Positions 31,532 through 40,279 of a DNA stretch of 48,055 nt are shown one piece after another. The position numbers were made by a program, and so were the translations under genes. Source of the DNA: JANPPS01 sp043758105 (lineage in GTDB: Bacteria; Pseudomonadota; Alphaproteobacteria; Acetobacterales; Acetobacteraceae). The stretch is from NCBI GenBank assembly GCA_043758105.1, contig JAYVOF010000216.1, positions 1 to 48,055 of the forward strand. The letters run 5' to 3'. The first letter of the stretch is position 1, and the number at the start of each line of letters is the position of its first letter. The notes beneath the pieces were generated by a model that was not told the DNA's origin, ran no database searches, and saw nothing but the letters and a program-made list of their open reading frames with translations.

Positions 31532-32041
31532 ATGGCCGACTTCACCCCAAGCCCCACCCCGATCGCCGCGGGCACGCAGATCGGGCATGTGCATCTGAAG
31601 GTGGCCGATCTCGACCGGGCGCTCGGGTTCTATGTGGGCGTGCTCGGGTTCACGCTGATGCAGAAGTTCGGTGACCAGGCGGCGTTCATCTCGGCCGGCG
31701 GCTACCATCATCACATCGGGCTGAACACCTGGGAGAGCTTGGGCGGCAGCCCGCCGCCGCCGGGCACGACGGGACTGTTCCACACCGCCATCCTGTATCC
31801 GACGCGGGCGGCGCTGGCCGATGCGCTGCGCCGGGTGATGGCTGCTGGCATTGCCTTGGACGGCGCGTCCGATCATGGGGTGAGCCAGGCGCTTTATCTG
31901 TCCGACCCGGACCGGAATGGGGTGGAGCTGTATTGGGACCGCCCCCCGGCCGAGTGGCCTCGCGCGGCGGACGGATCGCTGGCGATGTTCACCCGGCGGC
32001 TCGACCTGCCAGACCTACTCGCCGAGCCGGCGCTGGCCTAA
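31532..32041 (+). CDS. VOC family protein, CatE-like (catechol-2,3-dioxygenase/glyoxalase superfamily)
   Basis: The 169-residue protein has one complete VOC module: GHVHLKVADLDRALGFYVGVLGF, HHIGLNTWESLGG and DPDRNGVELYWDRP. The His and Glu of these motifs fit the superfamily metal site. The arrangement resembles the N-terminal half of Bacillus CatE-like proteins. The start at 31532 has GGAG 8 bases upstream. It is divergent from the thiolase gene across 96 bases and is followed by acyl-CoA dehydrogenase and SDR genes in the same direction. Dioxygenase, glyoxalase or simple binding roles are all possible. Confidence 0.85.
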   Translation: MADFTPSPTPIAAGTQIGHVHLKVADLDRALGFYVGVLGFTLMQKFGDQAAFISAGGYHHHIGLNTWESLGGSPPPPGTTGLFHTAILYPTRAALADALRRVMAAGIALDGASDHGVSQALYLSDPDRNGVELYWDRPPAEWPRAADGSLAMFTRRLDLPDLLAEPALA

Positions 32042-32086
32042 GGTGAACGCCTAGACGGAGAGGGAAAGGAGGGCCATTCTCGTATC

Positions 32087-33251
<1,165 letters not shown>

Positions 33252-33256
<5 letters not shown>

Positions 33257-34001
33257 CGGCTTCGACCTGACCGGGCGGGTTGCGGTAGTGACCGGCGCCG
33301 GGCGGGGCTTGGGCCGGGCGATGGCGATCGGGCTGGCCGCGCACGGCGCCAAGATCGTGCTGTGCGGGCGGACGCAGGCGACGCTGGACGCCGTGGCGGC
33401 GGAAATCCCGGACGCCCTGGCCGTGGTGGCGGACGTATCGAAAGAGGCGGACGTGCTGGCCGTGCGCGACCAGGCGCTGGAGCATTTCGGCCGGATCGAC
33501 ATCCTGATCAACAACGCCGGGGTCAACCCGATCTACGTGGGGATCGAGCGCACGAGCCTGGCGGAATGGCAGAACATCATCGATGTGAACCTCACCGGCA
33601 TCTTTCTCTGTTGCAAGTATATCGGCGGCGCGATGGTGGAGGCCGGGCGGGGGTCGATCATCAGCATCAGCTCGGTGGCCGGCCACGTGGGGCTGCGCCG
33701 GTCGGTGCCGTATTGCGCGACCAAGGGGGGTGCCGAGCTGCTGACCAAGGCGCTGGCGCTGGATTGGGCGCCGAAGGGCGTGCGGGTGAACTGCATCGCG
33801 CCGGGCTACTTCGAGACGGACCTCACGGCGGGGATGCGCGCCAACGAAAAGATGAACGCGGCGGTGCTGGGGGCCACGCCCATGGGCCGGCTCGGCACCG
33901 ACCGGGACATCGTCGGCGCGGCGGTGTTCCTGGCCAGCGACGCCAGCGCCTATGTCACCGGGCAGAGCATCTTGGTGGATGGGGGCTATACGACGGGCTA
34001 G
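33252..34001 (+). CDS. SDR family oxidoreductase with non-canonical start codon
   Basis: The product is a classical short-chain dehydrogenase: LTGRVAVVTGAGRGLGRAMA (NAD(P)-binding), NNAGV, the S-Y-K triad in ISSVAGHVGLRRSVPYCATK, and the C-terminal SAYVTGQSILVDGGYTTG. An upstream in-frame TGA at 33234 leaves only non-ATG starts. GTG 33288 would delete the first beta strand, so initiation probably occurs at ATT 33252 (249 residues, beginning SGFDLTG), which overlaps the stop codon of the acyl-CoA dehydrogenase gene as ATTAG, or at CTG 33267. ATC 33249 is also possible. Product family is sure; start is not. Likely substrate is a 3-hydroxyacyl compound from the preceding step. Confidence 0.85.
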
Positions 34002-34016
34002 CACTTTACCGCCATC

Positions 34017-34105
34017 GCGAGCCCCGCTTGGGCGTGGCGATTCAGGGGCCACACGCCGCCCTGTCGCCCCTGGATTGCTTCGGCCAAGCGGCCTCGCAAT
34101 GACGT
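34017..34105. repeat. Dispersed inverted repeat (CGTCATTGCGAG family), full copy
   Basis: Imperfect arms of about 31 bases, 34017-34048 and 34067-34097, can form one long hairpin; the right side ends with GCCTCGCAATGACG. It fills the gap between the convergent SDR and PadR stop codons and may act as a bidirectional transcript end. A half copy is at 28912. Confidence 0.7.
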
Positions 34106-34110
34106 TGGTT

Positions 34111-34668
34111 TTAGACCTTCTCGATGCCGACCGCAGCCTCGTCCAATCGGGCGGCGATGGCGGTGATGTCCGCCTCGGTCATGCCGCGGGCGATGCGCAG
34201 GCGGAGCGCTAGCTTCAAATTCTCCACCGCGCGTACGATCGGCGGCGCCTCGGCCCCGGCCCGGCGGTGGCTCGCCTCGGCCATTTGCGCCAGTAGCGCG
34301 TCCACCGCGGCCTTGTGGGTGGCGAGATAGGCGCGCCCGGCGTCGGTGATCTCGTGCAGCTTTTTCGGGCCGTCTTGCACGGTCACGGTCACGTAGCCGA
34401 GCTCTTCCAGCAAGGTCAGCGTTGGATAGACCACGCCGGGGCTGGGGGAATAGGCGCCGGCGACCTGCTCCTCGATCGCCTTGATGATCTCGTAGCCGTG
34501 CCGGGGCTTGTCGGCGATCAGGTGAAGGATGACGAGCCGCAGGTCGCCATGGGCGAAGAACCGTCCGAGGCCGGAGCGGCCATGACGGCCGCGCTCGCCA
34601 TGATGACCGCCCGGGCCGTGAAATATCCGGGCAAACCGGTGACCGTAGTGGGGATGATGAGAGTGCAT
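34111..34668 (-). CDS. PadR-family regulator with His-rich N-terminus, YqjI-like
   Basis: The roughly 185-residue protein has a His-rich N-terminal tail (MHSHHPHYGH, then HGPGGHHGERGRHGRSG) followed by a PadR winged helix: FFAHGDLRLVILHLIADKPRHGYEIIKAI and PSPGVVYPTLTLLEELGYV, then a C-terminal helical dimerisation part. This matches the Escherichia coli YqjI layout, a nickel-responsive PadR repressor whose N-terminal tail is rich in His and Cys; here His is kept and Cys is absent. ATG 34668 has GAAAG upstream; ATG 34695 is an alternative. It is divergent from the quinoprotein sugar dehydrogenase gene across about 190 bases and may control it, itself, or an iron/nickel gene elsewhere. Confidence 0.8.
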   Translation of the reverse strand: MHSHHPHYGHRFARIFHGPGGHHGERGRHGRSGLGRFFAHGDLRLVILHLIADKPRHGYEIIKAIEEQVAGAYSPSPGVVYPTLTLLEELGYVTVTVQDGPKKLHEITDAGRAYLATHKAAVDALLAQMAEASHRRAGAEAPPIVRAVENLKLALRLRIARGMTEADITAIAARLDEAAVGIEKV

Positions 34669-34711
34669 GGGGTGCTTTCGTGTGTGTTTAGACATAACGA
34701 AATTTAGATAG

Positions 34712-34728
34712 ATCGAGATGCACTCGAT
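34712..34728. promoter_or_regulatory. Candidate operator upstream of the PadR gene
   Basis: ATCGAG and CTCGAT are separated by 5 bases in an AT-rich stretch 44 bases upstream of the PadR start codon, a usual position for an autoregulatory PadR site. Binding is unproven. Confidence 0.35.
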
Positions 34729-34755
34729 TACAAGAGGCTGCGTTCTGCCTCCGAG

Positions 34756-34772
34756 CGCACGCTTGGCGTGCG
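34756..34772. promoter_or_regulatory. GC-rich hairpin between PadR and quinoprotein genes
   Basis: CGCACGC-TTG-GCGTGCG is a perfect 7-bp stem with a 3-base loop, about 90 bases upstream of both start codons. It could insulate the two divergent transcripts or serve as an operator; no T-run follows. Confidence 0.35.
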
Positions 34773-34860
34773 GGAAGGGCTTGCAAGTGAGGGCGCTCCC
34801 GTGGTCCGTTAGTGCCGACGCAGCCATCAAGCCGCGCATGAGGAAACGGAGCGTTCAATC

Positions 34861-36126
34861 GTGACAACAAAAATACTGGCCCGTGCCAGCACCGCACTGG
34901 CGTCTGTGACGCTTGCGGCCCTGGTCGCCATGACACCTTCGCAGGCAGCAGACCTCAAGAGCTATGACAGCACCAAGCCGAGCTTCTGGCAGCACCCGCC
35001 GGCGGACTGGTTCCTGGGTGATGAGACGGAATCGATGAAGGGCCTCGCCCCGTCCGTCGGTCCCGCCACGCCCACGCCGCTGGCCGAATTGCAGGCCAAC
35101 ATGGCCAAGATCAAGCTGCCGCCCGGCTTCAAGATCGAAGTGTACGCGTCCGGCCTGCCCGAGGCGCGGCAGATGGCGTGGGGCGATAACGGCACATTGT
35201 TCGTGGGCTCGTTCCAGGCCACCAACGTCTATGCCGTGACCAATGCCGCCGATGGCAAGCGCGAGGTCAAGACCATTCTCAAGGGCCTGACCATGCCCAC
35301 CGGCCTCGCCTATAAAGATGGCGCACTGTATGTGGTGGCTGTCGATAAGTTGCTGCGGTATGATAATGCCGAGGCGAACCTCGATCACATGCCGGCCCCG
35401 GTCGTCGCTTATGATGACATGCCTCCCTACTTGGCACATGGTTGGAAATACTTGGTGACCGACAAGACCGGCAACATGTACATTCCCTTTGGCCCTCCGT
35501 TCAACGTCGGAATCCCGCCCACCAGCCTGTCGCAAGTGCGCCGGGTGGATCCGAAGACGGGATTGGCGGAGATCGTGGCGCTCGGCGTGCGTAACAGCGT
35601 CGGCGGCGACATCGATCCGCGCACCGGCGATTACTGGTTCACCGAGAATGCGCGCGACTGGATGAGCGACGACCTTCCGAGTGATAAGCTCAACCACATC
35701 ACCAAGATCGGCGAGCATTTCGGCTATCCGTATTGCCATCAGGGCGACCTGCCGGACCCGAAATTCGCCCGCGGCCATGCCTGCAGCGAGTTCACGCCGC
35801 CGGTGGTGAAGTTGGGCGCGCACGTGGCCCCGTTGGGGATGAAGTTCTATACCGGCTCCATGTTCCCAGCCGAGTATAAGAACAACATCTTCGTCGCCGA
35901 ACACGGTTCATGGAACCGGCACCAGTATCAGGGTGCCCGGATCGACCGGATCGTGGTGGATGCGGACGGTAAGAACCCGCATCAGGAGATCTTCGCCGAA
36001 GGTTGGCTGACGGGCAAGCAAGACTATAGTGGCCGCCCGACCGATGTATTGCTGGCCAAGGATGGATCGATGCTGGTGGCCGACGATTGGGCCGGCGCGA
36101 TCTACCGGATCAGCTACAGCAAGTAA
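34861..36126 (+). CDS. Periplasmic PQQ-dependent sugar dehydrogenase (sorbosone dehydrogenase-like)
   Basis: The 421-residue precursor starts with GTG (GGAG 9 bases upstream) and has a signal peptide of about 29 residues ending TPSQA. The mature part is a six-bladed propeller of the glucose/sorbosone dehydrogenase (GSDH) family: IKLPPGFKIEVYASGLPEAR, ALGVRNSVGGDIDPRTGDYWFTEN, HFGYPYCHQGDLPDP, and NNIFVAEHGSWNRHQYQG, with VADDWAGAIYRISYS at the end. Such enzymes oxidise aldoses or sorbosone in the periplasm with PQQ. The following genes for a diheme cytochrome c and an OprB porin suit that role. It might also be a PQQ-lacking family relative; the substrate is not fixed. Confidence 0.85.
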   Translation: MTTKILARASTALASVTLAALVAMTPSQAADLKSYDSTKPSFWQHPPADWFLGDETESMKGLAPSVGPATPTPLAELQANMAKIKLPPGFKIEVYASGLPEARQMAWGDNGTLFVGSFQATNVYAVTNAADGKREVKTILKGLTMPTGLAYKDGALYVVAVDKLLRYDNAEANLDHMPAPVVAYDDMPPYLAHGWKYLVTDKTGNMYIPFGPPFNVGIPPTSLSQVRRVDPKTGLAEIVALGVRNSVGGDIDPRTGDYWFTENARDWMSDDLPSDKLNHITKIGEHFGYPYCHQGDLPDPKFARGHACSEFTPPVVKLGAHVAPLGMKFYTGSMFPAEYKNNIFVAEHGSWNRHQYQGARIDRIVVDADGKNPHQEIFAEGWLTGKQDYSGRPTDVLLAKDGSMLVADDWAGAIYRISYSK

Positions 36127-36132
36127 GCTTAA

Positions 36133-36161
36133 GTCATCGCGGGCCCGTGGCCCGCGATGAC
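36133..36161. terminator. Strong palindrome after the sugar dehydrogenase gene
   Basis: A perfect 13-bp stem (GTCATCGCGGGCC/GGCCCGCGATGAC) with a 3-base loop begins 7 bases after the stop codon. No T-run follows, so it may be an mRNA-stabilising hairpin or a rho-linked site rather than a classical terminator; it would allow differential expression of the cytochrome and porin genes downstream. Confidence 0.5.
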
Positions 36162-36166
36162 GCTCC

Positions 36167-36245
36167 CGTAGGCGGATAAGCGCAGCGTCATCCGCCAGCA
36201 TGCGTCGGTTGTGTGGCGGATGGCGCTGCGCGTATCCGCCCTACG
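36167..36245. repeat. Dispersed inverted repeat with CGTAGG ends
   Basis: Arms of about 30 bases (36167-36196 and 36215-36245; each begins CGTAG and ends CATCCGCC when read inward) match with only a few differences. It resembles the widespread GTAGGGCGGATAAGCG-type hairpin of Proteobacteria and is related in its ends to the element at 27890. It lies between the sugar dehydrogenase and cytochrome genes. Confidence 0.8.
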
Positions 36246-36265
36246 GCCTTCGTCGGAGGGTTTGG

Positions 36266-36841
36266 ATGAGAGTATTGGTTGTCGTGATCTCGATCATGGT
36301 GGGGGCAATTCCCGCCTGGGCCGCGGACCCGGCGGCGGGTGAGGCGCGGGCGCAAACCTGTAAGGCCTGTCACGGCGCGCAAGGCGTGTCGGCTATCGGA
36401 TCCATTCCGTCGCTCGCCGGGCAGAAAGACAATTTCCTGCAATGGCAGCTGGTGTTCTTCCGGTCGGGACGCCGGGCCAACCCGATCATGGGGCCGCTCT
36501 CGGCCAATTTGTCGGACGAGGACGTGCGGGATCTCGGCGCGTATTTTGCGAGCCTGCCAGCCCCCGGTCCCCGTGCCGCCGCCGACCCGGCGGTCACGCA
36601 GGCGGGCGCCGACATCGCCGCCCAGCATCACTGCGCCGCCTGCCACACCGATACGTATTCCGGCAACCGCGCCGCGCCAGCCGTCGCGCATCAACAGCGA
36701 GATTATTTAGTGAAAGCTTTGACCGATTACCGCTCCGGCGCCCGGCCCAGCGTGGGTGTGGCCGCCATGACGGAGGCGACGTCCGGCCTCACCGACACCG
36801 ACATCGCCGCACTCGCCGATTTCCTGGCGACGTATCAGTGA
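36266..36841 (+). CDS. Periplasmic diheme cytochrome c (c4-like)
   Basis: The 191-residue precursor has a signal peptide ending AIPAWA and two class I cytochrome modules, each with a heme site: CKACH (C32, C35, H36) and CAACH (C123, C126, H127). Methionines in NPIMGPLS and VAAMTEAT are in place as axial ligands. This is the cytochrome c4-type double-domain layout, located in the periplasm. GGAGGG precedes ATG 36266; the open frame extends 22 codons further upstream into the repeat. Lying between the quinoprotein and porin genes, it is the probable electron acceptor. It overlaps the next gene by 4 bases (GTGA). Confidence 0.9.
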   Translation: MRVLVVVISIMVGAIPAWAADPAAGEARAQTCKACHGAQGVSAIGSIPSLAGQKDNFLQWQLVFFRSGRRANPIMGPLSANLSDEDVRDLGAYFASLPAPGPRAAADPAVTQAGADIAAQHHCAACHTDTYSGNRAAPAVAHQQRDYLVKALTDYRSGARPSVGVAAMTEATSGLTDTDIAALADFLATYQ

Positions 36842-37287
36842 GGCTTATCCTCGGCGGCCTGCTGGCGTTGGCCCTGTTTCCCGCCGCCGCCCAGACGACG
36901 CTGGACCGCCCGGACGCGTTCGAACACGCCTACGCGCTCTCGCTCTATCAATTCGACGCCTGCGGCGATCCGATGGCCGGGCAGCTGTATCGCCGCGCGC
37001 TGGCGGCGCGCTTCGCGCAGTGCCCCTTCAGCCCCGACGCCCGCGGGCGCTACACCCAGCAGACCCAGGCGCACCTGGCCCGGACGCGGCAGTGGATGGA
37101 GGATATGGTCGAGCGCGATGGCGGCCTGCCGGTTCAGCTCAAGGGCATGACCACCACCTGCCACGCGCTGCAAGCGAGCGGCCCCTACGTCGAATTCCGG
37201 GGATTGCTCGACGCCTTCAACGCCGGCACCCTCACCGCGGACGCCATCATCCCAGCCGCCTGCGACGCTCCCGACCTCGCGCCTTGA
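36838..37287 (+). CDS. Exported Cys-containing protein of unknown function
   Basis: I do not recognise this family. The 149-residue precursor starts with GTG inside the cytochrome gene's stop codon and has a signal peptide (MRLILGGLLALALFPAAAQ). The mature part is largely helical with four cysteines (in DACGD, AQCPF, TTCHAL and AACDA), enough for two disulfides, and no heme motif. Its own TGA overlaps the TTG start of the porin gene (TTGA), so cytochrome, this protein and the porin are translationally coupled. A periplasmic accessory role in the sugar-oxidation unit is inferred from context only. Confidence 0.75.
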   Translation: MRLILGGLLALALFPAAAQTTLDRPDAFEHAYALSLYQFDACGDPMAGQLYRRALAARFAQCPFSPDARGRYTQQTQAHLARTRQWMEDMVERDGGLPVQLKGMTTTCHALQASGPYVEFRGLLDAFNAGTLTADAIIPAACDAPDLAP

Positions 37288-38672
37288 CCCGGATCGGCGC
37301 CGTTGTTCTCCTGGCCGGGCTGTCGAGCGAGGCCTGGGCGCAGGCCGAGCCGGAGTTCAGTCCCACCCCCGACCGCACCACGGCCGTCCGCAGCCCCTTG
37401 CTGGGCACCGCGGCCGAGCCGTTGGTCCGCGTCGCGCATGATCTGCTGGCCGCCGGCATCCTGCCGCGGCTCCGATCCGTGCAAAGCATCGCGGCCAATC
37501 CGGTCGGCGGGCTCACCCAGGGGACGGACGCGTCCGGCGTCGTCATCTTCGGCGCGGACGCGGACCTCAACCGGATCGCTGGATGGCAAGGCGCGCAGCT
37601 GCATATAACGTTCGCGCAATTCTATGGCCATGAGCTCTCGACCGACCACATCGGCTCCCGCACCAAGGTCCAGTCGTTCTATTATCCCCGCAAACAATTC
37701 GAGCTGTCCGAGTTCACGTTCCAGCAAAAGCTGTTCAATGACCGGCTCGACGTCGTGGTTGGCCGCGCCAATGCGACGGGGGAGTTCGCCCGCTCGACCT
37801 ATGGCTGCCGGTTTCAAAACGTGGCGGATTGCCCGTATGAGCTGACGCAGGCGGTGGCCGGCTTTCCAGGCTTTCCGTATGTGAATTGGGGCGGACGGGT
37901 GCGGTATAACCCGACGCCCCAGACTTTCGCCAAGGTCGGCGCGTTCCAAATCAACGCGGTGCGGAATACCAATACCGGGTTCAATTGGGGTCTCGATCAC
38001 TCGACCGGCTTCGTCGTGCCCGGTGAAATCGGCTATGGCACCGAGTATGCGAACGACCCGTATCCCCGGCATTTCAAGCTGGGCGGGTGGTATAATTCGG
38101 CGGACTACACCGACCCGTATTACAACACGGCGCATAAGCCGCGCGGCCTCGTCGGTGGCAAGCCCGCTTCCTATGCCGGCGGACGGGGCGGCTATTACGC
38201 GCTGGCCGATCAGGTGGTCTATCGTGCCGAGCAGAGTACGACGCGGGGCGTGGCGGTGTTCGCCAGCGGCGGCGCGCCGCTCGATAGTCAGGAGCTATTT
38301 GCGTTCGAGGGCGTGGCGGGTGCCGTCTGGACCGGCCCGTCCGCTTCGCGTCCCAACGACGAAATCGGCTTGCTCGGTAGCTATATCAGGGTGAGTAACC
38401 TCGAGACGGGATACCTGAACTCCCTGCTGAAAAAGGCCCGGAGTATTTCCTTTATCCACCGCAACCAATTTATTTTCGAGACCAATTATAGCTACCGGAT
38501 CGTCGAAGGCGTCTATTTGGCCCCCGGCGTTCAATACATCATCAATCCCGACACGATCGGCCGTCCGAGCGCGCGTAAGGCACCGCCGGACGCGTTGGTC
38601 TTCGGCCTCAAATTCTCGGTGAATGCGAACGAGGTGCTCGGCCTGCCGTCGGTCCTGTCCGCCTCGCGCTAG
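37284..38672 (+). CDS. Carbohydrate-selective porin, OprB family
   Basis: From TTG 37284 the 462-residue precursor has a signal peptide (IGAVVLLAGLSSEAWAQA) and an OprB-like beta-barrel: GADADLNRIAGWQGAQLHITFAQ near the N-terminus, FTFQQKLFNDRLDVVVGR, FKLGGWYNSADYTDPYY, ETNYSYRIVEGVYLAPGVQY and a final strand ending in the LFSV-type FGLKFSVNANEV. OprB porins take up glucose and other sugars across the outer membrane. The start overlaps the preceding gene by 4 bases and no better start is available in frame nearby. Its position behind the quinoprotein and cytochrome genes supports sugar delivery to the periplasmic dehydrogenase. Confidence 0.88.
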   Translation: MTRIGAVVLLAGLSSEAWAQAEPEFSPTPDRTTAVRSPLLGTAAEPLVRVAHDLLAAGILPRLRSVQSIAANPVGGLTQGTDASGVVIFGADADLNRIAGWQGAQLHITFAQFYGHELSTDHIGSRTKVQSFYYPRKQFELSEFTFQQKLFNDRLDVVVGRANATGEFARSTYGCRFQNVADCPYELTQAVAGFPGFPYVNWGGRVRYNPTPQTFAKVGAFQINAVRNTNTGFNWGLDHSTGFVVPGEIGYGTEYANDPYPRHFKLGGWYNSADYTDPYYNTAHKPRGLVGGKPASYAGGRGGYYALADQVVYRAEQSTTRGVAVFASGGAPLDSQELFAFEGVAGAVWTGPSASRPNDEIGLLGSYIRVSNLETGYLNSLLKKARSISFIHRNQFIFETNYSYRIVEGVYLAPGVQYIINPDTIGRPSARKAPPDALVFGLKFSVNANEVLGLPSVLSASR

Positions 38673-38721
38673 GAACCGGATGCCGCCCGGCGCGCTGGTA
38701 TCCGGATCAGGAGAGAATGCG

Positions 38722-39825
38722 ATGCCAGTGAAGGTCGTGGGTCGAAAAGTGCGCTACGCCGTGGTGGGCGGCGGCTGGATCAGTCAGGCGGCGTTCATGC
38801 CGGGCGTGGCGCATACCGGTAATTCCGAGCTGACCGCGCTGGTGACCGGGGACAGCGACAAGGCGGAGGCACTGGGCCAGCTATATGGGATCGAGCGGAC
38901 CTATCATTACGATGCCTGGCGCGCCGCGATCGACAGCAAGGGGTTCGACGCGGTCTATCTGGCGCTGCCGAACGGCATGCACCGGGAGTTCGCGGTCCCG
39001 GCGTTAGAGGCCGGACTGCACGTGCTGCTGGAAAAGCCGATGGCCACCAGTGAGGAGGATTGCCGGGCGATCCAGGCGGCGGCCAAGGCGTCCGGTGCCA
39101 AGCTGATGGTCGCCTACCGCTTGCATTTCGAGCCGGCGACGCTCGAGGCGCTCCGCCTGGTGCGAGGCGAGCATTTGGGCCAGGCACGGCTGTTCACCGC
39201 GACGTTCACGCAGCATGTGTCCCAGCATAACCACCGGGCACATAACGGCTTTTGGGCCGGGCCGGTGGCGGATATGGGCCCCTATCCGATCAACGCGGCC
39301 CGCATGTTGTTCGCCGCCGAGCCCACCGAAATCATGGCCTGGGGGCAGAGCACCCAAGGGTGGGATTTCGATGACATCGTGACCGTGATGCTGCGCTTCC
39401 CCGGCGGGCGGATGGCGCAGTTTACCGTGGCGTATGGCCTCAATGCCATCAACGAATACCGCATTATCGGCACCGATGCGGATTTGCTGGTGAATCCGGG
39501 CTTCACCTTTCCGGGCCCGTTGAAACACCACCTCCGCGTGGGCGACAGCAAGACGCGCAGCGACTTTCCGGCGGTGGACCAATTCGGCGGGGAGACGCAG
39601 TATTTTTCCGATTGCATCCTCAATGATGAAGACCCGGAGCCCGATGGCGAGGAGGGATTGTTGGACGTGCGGGTCGTGGCGGCGATCGGCCGGGCGCTCG
39701 ACACGGGTGTGCCGCAAACGCTGCCGCCCTACCGCCGGCTGAAATCACCGCTGGTGGCGCAGGCGCGCGACCTGCCGCCGATCACCCCGCCTCCCCTGAT
39801 GCACGCGGCGGAACCGTCGGGGTAG
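38722..39825 (+). CDS. Gfo/Idh/MocA family oxidoreductase
   Basis: The 367-residue protein has an N-terminal Rossmann domain (RYAVVGGGWISQAAFMPG), the family signature EKPMA, and a C-terminal alpha/beta domain with the HNGFWAGPVADMGPYPINAARM catalytic-site segment (Asp and His positions), shown here at about residues 173-194. AGGAG precedes ATG 38722 by 8 bases. No Tat signal is present, unlike periplasmic glucose-fructose oxidoreductase, so it acts in the cytosol on a sugar or cyclitol with NAD(P). It follows the porin gene by 49 bases and probably belongs to the same unit. The 3' end overlaps a convergent small gene by 44 bases. Confidence 0.92.
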   Translation: MPVKVVGRKVRYAVVGGGWISQAAFMPGVAHTGNSELTALVTGDSDKAEALGQLYGIERTYHYDAWRAAIDSKGFDAVYLALPNGMHREFAVPALEAGLHVLLEKPMATSEEDCRAIQAAAKASGAKLMVAYRLHFEPATLEALRLVRGEHLGQARLFTATFTQHVSQHNHRAHNGFWAGPVADMGPYPINAARMLFAAEPTEIMAWGQSTQGWDFDDIVTVMLRFPGGRMAQFTVAYGLNAINEYRIIGTDADLLVNPGFTFPGPLKHHLRVGDSKTRSDFPAVDQFGGETQYFSDCILNDEDPEPDGEEGLLDVRVVAAIGRALDTGVPQTLPPYRRLKSPLVAQARDLPPITPPPLMHAAEPSG

Positions 39826-40201
39826 GGGGTGTTTCGACACAAGGTCGCCGCTCCCCGGGCCGCTGCTCGATCGCCAGCGTCAATAGCAGCCGCTCGATCG
39901 ATGCCGTGAGCGCCGGGTCGGGCACAAAACGCTTCGCCGCTTCGAGCGACGCGACTTCCCGTATCTCGGCGAGCTCTTGCAAAATCGGACCGATAAAGAA
40001 CAGCCGCGTCCGCCAGACAAGAGGCCGGATGACGGGCCGAACGATCCGGTACAGCATGAACGCAATCCGGTTCGCCCACCCGCCCCGTCGGGTCTGATGG
40101 CCGAAACCGTGGCTGCTCTCTTGGTCTGGCACGGCGGCCGGTCCAGTCTCCGGGGAAGCGACGTGCGTGGGCTCGGACATGGGGTTCTCTTTTGCGATCA
40201 T
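39782..40201 (-). CDS. Hypothetical protein, possibly membrane-associated
   Basis: I do not recognise the 139-residue product. From ATG 40201 (GGAGG 9 bases upstream) it begins with a disordered 40-residue stretch, then WANRIAFMLYRIVRPVIRPLVW, an amphipathic or weakly hydrophobic basic segment that could lie on the membrane, then a helical acidic part (ELAEIREVASLEAAKRFV) and a Pro-rich tail. ATG 40177 is an alternative start. It is divergent from gmd across 78 bases and its 3' end overlaps the convergent oxidoreductase gene by 44 bases. The position next to GDP-sugar genes hints at a surface-polysaccharide link, without proof. Confidence 0.55.
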   Translation of the reverse strand: MIAKENPMSEPTHVASPETGPAAVPDQESSHGFGHQTRRGGWANRIAFMLYRIVRPVIRPLVWRTRLFFIGPILQELAEIREVASLEAAKRFVPDPALTASIERLLLTLAIEQRPGERRPCVETPPTPTVPPRASGEAG

Positions 40202-40279
40202 CAGGGAGGTCCTCCGGCCGGATGGACGCGCGTATCGCACTGGTCTAACCGGACCCGGCATCACCCATCAAGGAACACT

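Noticed and set aside
36133..36161. Classical intrinsic terminator
   Set aside because: The stem is strong but no T-run follows on either strand, so it is kept only as a probable stabilising or rho-linked hairpin.
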